Positions 12,646 through 23,245 of a DNA stretch of 64,000 nucleotides are shown one piece after another. The notes beneath the pieces were generated by a model. The model was given only the letters and a program-made list of their open reading frames with translations, was not told where the DNA came from and ran no database searches. A program made the translations under genes and the position numbers. How positions within the stretch are numbered: the first letter of the stretch is position 1; the number at the start of each line of letters is the position of its first letter. Where the stretch lies: assembly GCA_008973525.1 (NCBI GenBank), contig WACJ01000107.1, positions 310,001 through 374,000 of the forward strand, given 5' to 3'. Origin of the DNA: Stenopsyche tienmushanensis (Eukaryota; Arthropoda; Insecta; Trichoptera; Stenopsychidae).

Positions 12646-13563
12646 TCTATAAACGAAGTCATCCACTCTATCCTTCTGTACGGAGCCCCGATATGGCATG
12701 AGTCACTCCAAAAAGAGAGCTATAGGAAGAGAATGGCCAGGGTTCAGCGGCAGGGCGCGCTCCGAGTTACCGCAGCACACAGAACGGTATCGGAAGAAGC
12801 GGTGCTCGTGATCGCGGGAATCCCCCCGCTGGACCTAATTGCAAAAAAGAGGGCCTTGGACACGAAGATCCCAAAAAGCGCGGAGAACACGACCAGAAAC
12901 TGAGGGAAGCCTGGCAGCGCAGATGGGACGAGTCCACAAAAGGAAGATGGACCCATCGGCTTATACCGGCCGTAAGTCAGTGGAGGACCATAAAATACGC
13001 CGAAACCACATACCGCCTAACCCAGGTGCTCACCGGGCACGGATGCTTCGGTGCGTACCTGAGGTGGATTGGCAAAGAAGAAACTCCAAAATGCCACCAC
13101 TGCGAAGCGGTAGTGAACGACGCGGAACACACCATCACAGACTGTGAGGCTTGGGCACCCCAGAGAGAACTACTGAAACAAGCACTCGGGGTGGCCGAGC
13201 TAAACATCGACAACATGGTCCACAGCATGATGGAAAAGAAGGAAAACTGGGACCTTTGGCGCGACTTCGTAGAGGAGATCATGAGCGCCAAAGAAGACAG
13301 TGAAAGAGTGAGGCACAGAGCGCCTCTACAACAATAGAATAGGGCCAACAAACGGCTAGACTACCTGTCACCCTTGAAGCAATGTGTAAAACAATACCAG
13401 GGGGACAGAGGAGACCAAAGGGAGCGATTTAGTGGGCAGGTGCGGCTGGTGAGTTTCCCTTATGGAAACTCATTTCTAACAGACGTAAATCCTACACTCC
13501 CCGGATAATGGGAACATTATCCGGAAGTCTTGCGAAGATTTACGCTCCCACAGGAAAAAAAAA
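12646..13563 (+). mobile_element. R1-clade LINE, 5'-truncated, with 13-bp target duplication
   Basis: Codons from 12646 give the C-terminal part of a non-LTR reverse transcriptase polyprotein. SILLYGAPIWHESL is followed by YRKRMARVQRQGALRV and VIAGIPPLDL, and then, after a +/-1 frameshift near 12870-12900, by the tail WTHRLIPAV, LTGHGCFGAYL and CHHCEAVVNDAEHTITDC. That last block is the cysteine/histidine knuckle of R1-type elements. The frame stops at 13337. The 3' UTR carries two hairpins and ends in nine A (13555-13563). GTATCGAAAGGGT occurs just before (12633-12645) and just after (13564-13576), so both insertion edges are fixed. The frameshift and 5' truncation make it dead. Confidence 0.9.
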
Positions 13564-13576
13564 GTATCGAAAGGGT

Positions 13577-14399
13577 AAATGCATCATATACTAGAGAATT
13601 CAATATCCAAAAAGATATCGGCGCTAGGATTATCATGGCACAGAGCGGTCCGCGATCCGAGTGACCCCTCGGTGCGGTCTCCACAGCCGAACAGCGCGAC
13701 AATCGAAGATCATCGCAGCGACGAAAACAACAACTCGATAGATCAACAGAGAGTCCCCGATGTATTACACTTCAAAAGATGCTAAATATCTGATCTACAG
13801 CAACATGTTGAAACAATCAAGCATCGAGAAAAATAATGAAATCTGTATCAATAATATAATATGTTCACAATTGTTGACCGCTATTATTAAGTCTGAATTT
13901 AAGCAACATGTCTCCTCAAAAGAAATTTTTTTGATCAACGCATTGTGCCAATATTGACTTACGACAGCGAAGCATGGAGAATGCACTCTTAAATTATTCG
14001 AAATTCAAGAATCTATACCAAGATAAAATGATGGCCAATCTTAGCACTTGCACTTGATAAGAAAAATCACAAATGGTTGAAATCGGAGCGTTTCGAATGA
14101 CGATGGTCGTAATGTAACCAGATGGCCGATTGAAGTTCAATTGGGCTGATGAGGCGATGGCCAAGACTTTTGTTCAAATATAGTAAAATAGGAACATTAT
14201 TTAACCAGTGGCTTATAAATATATCTAATCATTACCATGCAAGTATTCTAGGTCAGTATCATAGGTATCGTTCATTCATCCAATACACTGTTGATTTGAT
14301 AACTTTGGTACGATTGAGACACTGAATTGATACTGTGAGCAATGCATACGTATTACAAAGAAACTGTACTGTATTAAAAGAACGGTTAATTTAAACGGG
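13577..14399. other. Intergenic, no gene recognised
   Basis: No conserved frame or complete repeat was seen. Short frames at 13579-13986 have no recognisable motif. Confidence 0.45.
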
Positions 14400-15330
14400 T
14401 ATGATGGTTAGAAGACATCGTTCCCGGGTGCACTGTTTCGAGCCATGGGGCAATAACGCGACGAAAGACGTGCATAACTCGGAGCGGAAAAGAGGAAAAT
14501 AGACCGCCTATCACAATAGTCGTCGCCGATAACAATTGAGATCAGATATGACGGAGGAGGCGGCTTCGTTATCCGTCGCGGCCGCCGAACGACACCGACG
14601 TACGCGAAATAATGCACACCGACTAGTCGCAAAGATAACGTATCACACGGATTCGTTAATCCCACCTGTAAATACAAAAGTGAGAAAACGCGCAGACCGT
14701 TAACTGTTGCACAAACAACGGCAAACGCCGCCGAAAAAACACACAATCAGACGATCGGCGGACCGAACCTAATGGGACAGGTGTCGTAATCGGGATGCAG
14801 AAACGAAACTGATTTACGGAAAAAAGAAAGCATTCGTGCTGCGCGCGTGTCTCTCCTCGCGCCGATGATGTCACTGCGCCGCGAACAACGTGTCCCACGC
14901 CGTTCATCTCAATTTCAATACATCATTCAGATCATTTCATTGCAAATATCGCCGAGGTGCCAATTTGCCCCTTTTCAGATCCATTCAAAATAACAAAAAC
15001 GAGCGAAACTGACGTTTGGCCGCCCGTCGCAAATATTTGGTCATGCTCTACAAAAATCGTTTTACGTCCCGATCCGTCGACGACGACATCTGTCATTTTT
15101 GAATACGCGCCGCTCACAGCTCCACAGCGCAACCCTTCAGCGCCAACACAACGCATTAGCGCCCATTTAAAATCGCACAAACAAACAAACGTAATTTTAT
15201 GCGCGCTCCGCTATTTATGCGAAACATCAACCGAGAGCGTTTAAACGTAAGCACGCCAATTAATGCGTTGACTTCGAACCAACGTCAATTATTGGCCTTC
15301 GGTGCGTTATTTATCGCGTGTGCATGAAAC
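14400..15330. other. GC/CpG-rich island, possible promoter
   Basis: By eye this kilobase is much richer in G, C and CpG than its surroundings and grades back to AT-rich DNA on both sides. It contains a CRE-like TGATGTCAC at about 14868 and several overlapping open frames on both strands. None of these frames resembles a known protein, and they probably reflect base composition. The look is that of a promoter or CpG island, but no gene can be attached to it inside this window. Confidence 0.4.
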
Positions 15331-15589
15331 GTACGCCAATAAAACATTCAGCAGCGAGTCACATCGAGATGACAATGCGAAATATTTTCAAACGACATTC
15401 GACCATTTCCAAATGACAGATGCACCGTTCGAGTTTTTGGCCATAACGCCAAAAAATATGGCGGATGAAATTGTTTTTGATTTATTCGTCGTCAGCGATC
15501 GGATCTAATTGAATTTTAAATCGACGATACATTTGCAGTGTACTCTTGATTATCCAGGTGCTGATTAAAAAAATATGTTTTTTTTTAAT

Positions 15590-15785
15590 TCTTGATACTC
15601 GGATAATAAGACAATTCCCGAATAGTACTGAGTACGATAGGGATGATGCTTGTATCGTATCTACCAAAACAAACGCCTGTTCTCATGTTTTAATACCCTT
15701 GGCTTTCAAAACAACCGAGCAAGAATTTAAGAAATCTTGTTATACGAGGCAGAAATCCACAACGAGAGTAAGATTCCGAATTCCA
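15590..15785 (+). repeat. Fragment of family A repeat
   Basis: The segment follows the same order of motifs as 17660-17880 and 45600-46060: 'ctcatgttttaat', 'ttctcaaaata/aaaacaaccg', 'tttaagaaa.cttgtta', 'acgaggcaga' and 'gtaagatt'. This copy is continuous at the site where the 45-kb copy has a TTAA insertion. Confidence 0.6.
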
Positions 15786-15885
15786 GTGATTCAGAAAAAA
15801 CACTCTTGTTCGCTTAACTCGAAAAGAGATAGAAACGTTGTGGACGAAATGTTGGGCGAAGAGAGTGTTAAACTGACTACGCGGC

Positions 15886-16350
15886 TTAACCCTTTGAGTA
15901 GTGAGCTAATTTAAAATCTTCATAGTCTTAGATGCTATATTTGCTTGTCCGCCACTTATCATCCGCATAAATCCACTTATCTATCAGGAACGCAGCAGCG
16001 CGTATGAAGCTTATATTTAACACTCTCGTAGCTCAACGTGAATCGGTGTTGTTTCTCACGGGGCCCAAATTCAATAGTCGGTGCGTAAACATGAGGAATA
16101 GTGATATTATAACGCACGGGATAAACATGGACAACATGTGGCGCATCTTCTCTCAGATCTTGTTTTATTTTACATTGATAAGCTTGACAGTCGTGAATAG
16201 ATAAGGGTAGGAATGCATGTTTCGAGGGCGATCTCGAAAGATATTTAGACAGTTGTCATCTGGAAGACATTATAGAAAGACGTTCGTAAAGTTAACATTT
16301 GCAAGTCGTTATAGAAATACGTAACAATGAGATGCTGGATTCGCTTTTCG
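15886..16350 (+). repeat. TTAA-type repeat (family C), copy with terminus
   Basis: It begins TTAACCCTTTGAGTAGTGAG, the form of a piggyBac-like end with its target site. Positions 15890-16015 recur inverted at 10351-10480, and 16019-16350 recurs at 37282-37645. Shared blocks include 'catgtggcgcatcttctctc' and 'gacagttgtcatct'. No transposase was found and the opposite terminus was not located. Confidence 0.6.
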
Positions 16351-16457
16351 GAGACTCGGAGTTCGGAGAAGCGCAATCGGAATGTATTTCAGAAGTATGT
16401 ACAATTAAACATGAGGTTGAAAATGTGATGGTGTGGAGTTGTTCTGAAAGTGAAGAC

Positions 16458-17310
16458 TAGGGATTAGGGAATCCAATCCCGAGCCAAAATTTCGATCCCA
16501 GGATTTCGAAATTGCATTGGACCATCCCGGGATCAGTCCCGGGATCCCGAAACCGAGATTTTGGATAGTTTAAGAAATTACATTGATAAATTTGATTAAA
16601 TATTACTAATAAGTCCATTTATTTAATATAAAAAATAACTTGAAGGCGAAAGAATGTTATTTATTTAAGAAAATATGAAAATACAACACAAAAATGAATA
16701 AACAAAATACTAAAAAAATCAAATATTATTTTGAAAATATGCCCGAAGTAACATTAAAGCATCGAGTATTTCGTCATTTAGTCTGGATCTGAATTTGGAA
16801 GCCAGGCAACTTGCTGCTGAAAATGCACGCTCATATATTTTTTAAATATCTGATGACGATTTATTTATTTCCGTCGCCGTAGATGAATACTTATATACGA
16901 TAATACTTTGTTGTGATTCGTAATTATATTACTGAGGAATACAAAAATTCTGAGCCCCAAATCTATTATATTTCATATCGATATTCCCATTATTAGAGTC
17001 GAGGTGTAGTAAATACATCACCGGTGAGGAAAGGTTAATATAACAATTTGAAAAACATATATGTACTGTATATATGTATATATAGATTAGACAGTTACTG
17101 CCCTTAGGCGATGCCTAAGCTCGCCAATTAGCAGTTACGCCACTGTTTCCATGCGTCCAGATTTCGGCAGGAATGTCTCAATTTAGTAGCCTTCATCCCG
17201 TTGGTGAGGTGTACAATTTCTGTTAGATAAAGATTTCAATCTCGAAATTTTCGGGATTATGTTTACTAATCTCAGGTTTCATGAGCACCTAAAACTGTCC
17301 GGGATCCAAT
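16458..17310 (-). pseudogene. hAT transposase remnant, dimerisation domain (inverted copy)
   Basis: On the minus strand, codons at about 16830-16730 read ERAFSAASCLASKFRSRLND, continuing as a leucine-rich helix. This is the hAT C-terminal dimerisation domain and is better preserved than in the 9.4-kb copy. The ends carry 'gggaatccaatcccg'-type sequence on the left and 'gtccgggatcc' on the right. Upstream transposase is not recoverable, so this is a fossil. Confidence 0.75.
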
Positions 17311-17983
17311 AAAAATCGAAAAAATAAAAATAAATAAAGGTTACTTAAAAATACTACTTAAAGAAAGTACAGTACAGAATGATCTTTGCTGACGTAACTG
17401 AATCTATTTTGGGATGTATTGGTCAGAATGCCTTGTAAAAAACTGTATTTATTACTATTATTAGTAAATTGAGACAGCCCTAAATAAACAATTCATTTTA
17501 ATAGCATATAAACAATATTGACAAAAAATATATATTTATTATGTGTTGTGACAATCCTGAACAAAAAATGTTCAAAAGCCGTACATGATCAGACAGAGAC
17601 GTCAAACTCGCGGCCCACAACGAATATTTTTGCGACCCAACCAACAAAATGAACACAATACAAAAAAAATGTGATGATACCCGGATAATAACGCCACACC
17701 TGAACGGAAGAAACAAAACTCTTCACAGAGTGATAAGGGTGATTCTTGTCTCTTAACTATAAAACAAACATCCGCTTCCATGTCTTAATTACCTTGGTTC
17801 TCAAAATAACCGAAAAATGAAGTTTAAGAAAGCTCGTTACACGAGGCAGATATTACAAGAAGTGTAAGATTATGAAAAAGGACCCAGGGTGATAAAAACT
17901 ATACACATAGTTTAATGATTAAAACATTAAGCATGGCAGACGAGAGGTGTGGAGAATCGTCAGAACTAACAATCAGTTGAAAG

Positions 17984-18050
17984 CAGGGCTTCGAACCGGA
18001 ACGAAACCGAAACATAACCGAAATGAAAAAAATAGCGGTTCGACGCCCTG
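17984..18050. mobile_element. 67-bp hAT micro-MITE
   Basis: It runs from CAGGGCTTCGAACCG to CGGTTCGACGCCCTG, inverted ends with about one mismatch that make up nearly half of the element. The flanks are gttgaaag and gtttaaaa, a near-perfect 8-bp duplication. The 46.1-kb copy of the host repeat reads straight through this site (cagttcaaaatttgtc), which confirms insertion. Confidence 0.8.
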
Positions 18051-18640
18051 GTTTAAAAGTTGTCTTGAATTGGAGATTTACTGACTCAGGTGAGAGTTAA
18101 TTTTTGTATATTTTATAGTCAATTTAAATAAATCGTCGCATCAAAGAGGAGTTAATTTGTGTAGTTTTTTGATTAACCGAGTAATTCAAGGGATCTAAGA
18201 AATTGCTTAAATATGTTCAACATTTGAAATACAGTAAAACCTTGATATAACGGAAAATCCGTTATATAAAAATAGGTTTAAAATAAATCAAAAAACTTGA
18301 AAATACACTGTATTTAAGTACTTCGAGCAAACAAGTTAAACTGTTGTAGAGTTGCGTGAATCCCCGGCCAACATGGCTAACACCAGTGTACTGCGTCAAA
18401 ACCTACGCCTTATTATATCAGGGAATCCCCTAATACACTATCACTCTGGCTAGGTGCAGTATAGAGCAGGACGGCATTATGTCTCAAATTCTAGTGCTAG
18501 ACGTATGTCGTGTATCATGGCTGCTAAAAATTGTTTACATGCGGCGATATTTAAATTTAAGCATAATATTAACTGGACGTTTTTAAATTTCTTTACATTT
18601 GACCGGATTTTTTGTCCGTTAAACAGAGGTCCGTTATATC

Positions 18641-20525
18641 TAGAGATACGTGTTTTTAGCATCTATTTTAAAAAAAAATAGCGTTTATATTCTTGAATTT
18701 AGCGTTTTGGAGCAAATAAAATAACAAAATTTAGCATCTATTTAGCATCTATTTCTTAAACACAAATTTGAAGTTAAATAGTCTAATTTAAACATTATTT
18801 GCAAAAAATATACATACATATATTGCAAAAAACATTTGAAATTATTTAAAAATAGAAAAACATCAATTAAATTTACATAATTATTAAAATTTATCATCGA
18901 GCATGTTTCTATTGACGATTCTTTCAATCTAGTACGTCGATCGTTCACAATTAAATTATATGAACTGAAAAACCTTTCTACATCAACATTATTTGCAGGA
19001 CACCAAATTGATTGAATAGTTGCATTGCCGAATTCTTCGTGTTTTTCCCACTAAACTAATTTTGTGAGGCCAGCATTTAAAATGTAGCATTTTATTTCCA
19101 ATTAAAACACTGAGACTTTTATGGCACGCAATCATATAGGGCGCCAAGTCCGAGACAAATCCTAATATGTCCGAATATGAAATTTCATATTCTTTGAGAG
19201 TATCTACTATTGTTTGCGAACATGTAGTAGCATTTGCCACATCCAAAAAATTACATGATGCCAAGTAGACATTTTGTTCACTGGCAGGTAGTACTGTTTT
19301 AAATAAAACGGTAAAAACACAGCGCCCCATCTTGTCTGAAGTTTCATCGACCACTATTATGATAGATATGTTTTTAATTTTCCCCATGACTTCTTTTTTC
19401 ATATCTGCTCCACATAATGGAACATATGTTCTTCTTAATTGATCTGCACATGGCAAATCACTCGGTCCCTGCACATCCATTTCCAAAAACATTCTTTCAC
19501 CGCAGGATGGTTCAACTTTTCCAGGGGTATGTTGGCTTTGAGACACGCGCTAACCGTATTTTTAATGAATATCGGTTTTTCTTGTCGTCTATCTATTATA
19601 TTTGCTATTGTCGATTGATGAGTCTTATTTGTGGCAGGTGTCGAAGCTTTCTTCTTGTGTCCATTTGATTGGATATGTTTTGTTAAATTGTCTTTCTTTT
19701 TCCAATCTAACTGACAATTGCAATGCCTGCACATTAAAATATTTTTATCATTCACATAAAATCCATCTGCCTTGTAAGCTGTAGCTCTCTCTTTAACTGG
19801 TTGACGCACACGTCTGGAATAACGATTTTCGTAATTTATGAACGTAAAATTGGAGTTAAACTATCGCTAAAACACACAATTATTATTGTTTTGAATCAAT
19901 GACATTTATTGTTGACAGTAGCGCTATCTGCCTCATTTCAATTCTTTGAGAAGTTTGAGAGTTTTTGAGCCGCTTACGTTTGTTTTCGGTTTGAAGTGTC
20001 CACGAAGACGGTATGCATTGACTTATCTGACGCAAAAAGCAAGTATTATCTGCTGACGCATGATGGGATTTGACGGCTGTGTACGTCAAAGTCTTAATAC
20101 CGACATTTACTCGACCCATATTCTTGAGACTAAAACATATATTTTATTGATTAACAAACGTTGGATAATTTTTAAAACGTGACATTATTTAAATTGTGAA
20201 AAAAAACTCACCAAGTAGTATATTTAAACAATGTTATGAATGATTACGATACGTGCCTTAACCTCACAACCACGCAAATGACACAAAACAAGTACCAACC
20301 TAAGTGTGTGACATCATAGACTATGGACAAGAGTTGAGCATAGAGTCTGGGAAGATTATCTTAGTTATTTTTCAAGATAAACGATATTTTGAAAAAATAT
20401 TTATCAGTTTTAATAAAATTTCGCATCTATTCGCATATTTAACAATTTCGCAACAATTTCGCATTTATCGCATTTATCGCATCTATTTCGCATTTATCGC
20501 AAAACGCGATAATCACGTATCTCTA
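18641..20525 (-). mobile_element. hAT transposon with perfect 8-bp target duplication
   Basis: The 1,885-bp element has 12-bp inverted ends TAGAGATACGTG/CACGTATCTCTA. It is flanked by GTTATATC on both sides (18633-18640 and 20526-20533), an exact 8-bp duplication that fixes the hAT class. Both subterminal regions are rich in short repeats: 'agcatctattt' on the left, 'cgcatctatttcgc' and 'cgcatttatcg' on the right. The coding remnant is on the minus strand and listed separately. It sits inside a pogo-like MITE, so it is younger than that MITE. Confidence 0.9.
18989..19809 (-). pseudogene. hAT transposase with CGGBP1-like zinc finger, frameshifted
   Basis: From 19809 downwards, residues about 23-55 of the first frame form a finger with CRHC, a KKDNLTKHIQSNGHKKK helix and two histidines. 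This resembles the BED-like finger of CGGBP1 and related hAT transposases. The next block (ANIPLEKLNHPAVKECFWKW) is typical of these proteins. The frame then breaks near 19470. The second frame (19546-18989) resumes with DQLRRTYVPL and VDETSDKMGRCVFTVLF, the start of the RNase-H-like catalytic core with its first acidic residue, and runs to about HKISLVG. The rest of the core and the C-terminal dimerisation domain are deleted. It cannot encode active transposase. Confidence 0.8.
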
Positions 20526-20636
20526 GTTATATCGATGTTTTACCATACACTATATCTTTTTTATGCGACAAGTATAATTCATGGTTGAAATACCAACCTT
20601 CAATTGAAAAACTAGGTCTTCCTCTGCCCTAATGCT

Positions 20637-21510
20637 GCGTAATGGCGGATTCCACGAGCGTGGTTTCTTGTGCGTGGTTTTTTATTTTATATGTTAGCCT
20701 TTTAGTCTGATCCCTCTGAGCTATGATACACAAGTCGCCTTTAGACAATAAAATATATAAGTCAAACAACGTTTTACGCAAATTCTAATATCTCTAAAAT
20801 CATTTTCAGCTAAAAGGTTTTAAAAAATTGTCCCATCTACTTGCACTTGTACCGATATGCTCTGGAATAACTTGCAAGAATACTGGAAAGATTTATCAAG
20901 TGATTGTTCAATCAATTTTTTACAAAGATTTAGATATATTCAGATGAAAGTTCATTTTGCAACCAATTTGTTTCATCGTTTAAATGCTGAGGCACTATTA
21001 TATTGTTTTACATATATTCATTAACTCCAATAAATAAGTTTTTCACTAAGTACTAAACGTTTCCAAACGTGTATATTTATACAACAGCTCTAACCCTCGA
21101 AATGTCCACCAAATGAGAAAACGCCTCAAACACGAGCAAGTATCGAAAATATTATTTTTGTCGCTAATCAAAGTTAACTAGGATGACCTCCCATTATTGC
21201 AGACAATCGTGCAAATTGCCATGTTTCAAAAACGTACACAATAAATTTGACTGTTTTCATGAAGAACTATGTCATCTTCCGAATGAGCGATATGATCAAA
21301 AATCTGCGAAGGAACTGTGGAATTAACACTTTTTTTTAAATTTGGCAATAATTATTGCTTTAAATCTGATCGAATTAATTAATCGTCCCAAAAAATATTT
21401 ATTAAAATCTAGATATCACTTATGAGCAATGTGATAATTTCACTGCAGTAATGGGTATGCTAATAAACCATGCACAAGAAACCACGCCCGTGGAATCCGC
21501 CTATTACCGC
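20637..21510. mobile_element. Non-autonomous DNA element with long GGCGGATTCCACG ends
   Basis: The left end (20637-20700) reads gcgtaatGGCGGATTCCACG, then GCGTGGTTTCTTGTGC. The right end reads the inverse, with GCACAAGAAACCACGC and CGTGGAATCCGCC closing near 21510. The inverted ends are about 45-50 bp. The interior is AT-rich and non-coding. The insertion site corresponds to about 46455 in the intact family A copy. The superfamily is not certain. Confidence 0.75.
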
Positions 21511-22883
21511 GTTAGTATTTTAAATCGAGCTTTCATGATAAAAATCTAGGAACTGATATACATTTAAGGATAAATTTAAATTTCATTTATTTAACGACGA
21601 GCGTACGAGGAAACCATCTGAATATTGTCGAAAAATATCTTATTTTGTCTCTTGCGAAAATTAAACTAGATATAAAATATTTAGCCTGAACCCTGAACTA
21701 AATGATCGATGAAGCGATCTATTATTAAATCGAGCTGATGATGAATAATACCAATCATAGACTTTCTGTCGAGGATTAGCACCTGCTTTGTACGTGCATT
21801 TTTTTTTTTTGCATTCTTTCAACTAGAGTGGGTTTCATACATATTTGACATTTGAACAAAGTGATTTATTGACGTAGTAAAAATGAGTCAACGCAAATGA
21901 TTCATCTCTTGTGATGAAGTCATTTTTAAAGATGATTGTGTATTCTGTAAGGAAACATCAAGGACGTGCCTTTTAAAAGTGTTCATTTCGCACAAGAATG
22001 CTATGAAAATATTTTGCGCTGTTGACAAAAAATGGTCATTTTATTTCTTCTTCGTATGGTAAGATTTATCTGTTCCAAAAAGAAAAAAATGGGATCATCA
22101 GATTTACATGACAGATGAAATATATTCTATGATAAAGACAGACTTGGTGACCTGATCAAATGACCTCCTTATATTTCAGGTTTAATGTAACTCGATGCTC
22201 TCTTTCTTTCATGATATTTCATATATCACACAGTGAAAATGAGATGTGAATTCATATAATTTTTTGTTGATAAATTCTAGATGCCAATGTGAGAAATACT
22301 GTACTTACATATTAACGAATAACCCATATCTTAATGCAATAATTTGAAGAATTTCAACACATTATTTTTGCACAAATATTTAAAATATGACATTAAAATT
22401 ATAACGTCCCTTTTTATTTTGACAAATCTTCCTTACGGTATAAATTTATTATAATAATTATCACATGGAAAAACTATAATATTATAAAAGAAATGAAAAG
22501 TATTCAACATGGATTGCTCAGTGGCACAACGACTAAGAGAAGGCACAATAGGAATGTGTTCTTAAGCACTGGTAGGAAGGAAGCACTCCAAGTGCTGAGA
22601 AGCCTTCTCAAACCAACAGACGAGCATGTGATCGTCATAAATGTCCACAAACTTTTTACTGCTGTGTACGTCAGTGTTTTCCATAATGTGTGTCGCACCA
22701 TACATCAAACTGCTGCCAGTAAACCATAAAAGCGGAAATCCTTAAAGTTGAGTCGACTAAAAGCAGCCCCTTAGCACCCATCAAAATTACATTTTTTTTA
22801 ATAATCAAGTATAATTCATAAATAAAATAATAAGGAAATATCCAAAATCAAAACTATAAATTATTAAAATCACTTTACAATCC
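21511..22883. other. Intergenic, no gene recognised
   Basis: AT-rich DNA with no supported gene. The frames at 22493-22729 show no family motif. Confidence 0.45.
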
Positions 22884-23245
22884 TCTTCACCTTAGCCCGG
22901 CAACGCCCTAACGAGGAAAGGAGGGACTGGACTCTTTCCACTCCAGAAAGCCCTTTCCATTAGAATCAAAAAGATCTTCTAGAGTAGTTTTCCACCGTCT
23001 TCAGAAGAAAACTACTCAATCTTTACAAACCTCCCACACTCCCTATCGAGACGGTCACGAAAGCATTTCAATACATTCATTCAGGATACCAGCTGGGTGA
23101 TGCTACCTTCAATATCGAGCAAACGAGGAGGTGAACGTATGATACAGACGTGAAGGATGTAACCCCTTCCTGTGAATGGATATTAAAGAGGCCCATAGTT
23201 CTGCAGTGGATTGTTTGTGGCTGCACTATAATGATGATGATACTA
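22884..23245 (-). repeat. LINE-like 3' end (inverted relative of 53.4-53.98 kb)
   Basis: The reverse complement matches 53590-53968 along its whole length. Shared blocks include 'ggaaggggttac', 'gaaaactactctaga', 'gaaagggctttctggagt' and 'gggcgttgccgggcta'. In the other copy the homology is followed by an ATAC microsatellite, typical of some non-LTR retrotransposon tails. That tail is missing here. Confidence 0.65.

Larger units (their letters stand above)
18232..20545. mobile_element. pogo-like MITE, split by a hAT element
   Basis: The left end is CAGTAAAACCTTGATATAAC after TA (18230-18231). The right end is CCGTTATATC (18631-18640), continuing across the inserted hAT element as GATGTTTTACCA before TA (20546-20547). 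The ends are inverted relative to each other, as in pogo/Tigger MITEs. Without the hAT insertion the element is about 420 bp and has no transposase. Confidence 0.75.
17592..21530 (+). repeat. Family A dispersed repeat, broken by nested insertions
   Basis: The outer unit begins around 'gacgtcaaactcgcggccc', a hAT-terminus-like sequence. It runs to 18230, resumes at 20546-20636, and perhaps continues past 21510. The copy at 45546-46500 is uninterrupted at the three places where this one is broken, so it supplies the empty sites. Into this copy have gone a 67-bp hAT MITE (17984-18050), a TA-flanked pogo-like element (18232-20545) that itself contains a hAT element (18641-20525), and a GGCGG-ended element (20637-21510). 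I see no coding sequence of the outer repeat. Confidence 0.7.

Noticed and set aside
14408..15244. Overlapping frames on both strands in the 14.4-15.3 kb island
   Set aside because: They overlap extensively, have no motifs and lie in GC-rich DNA where long frames occur by chance.
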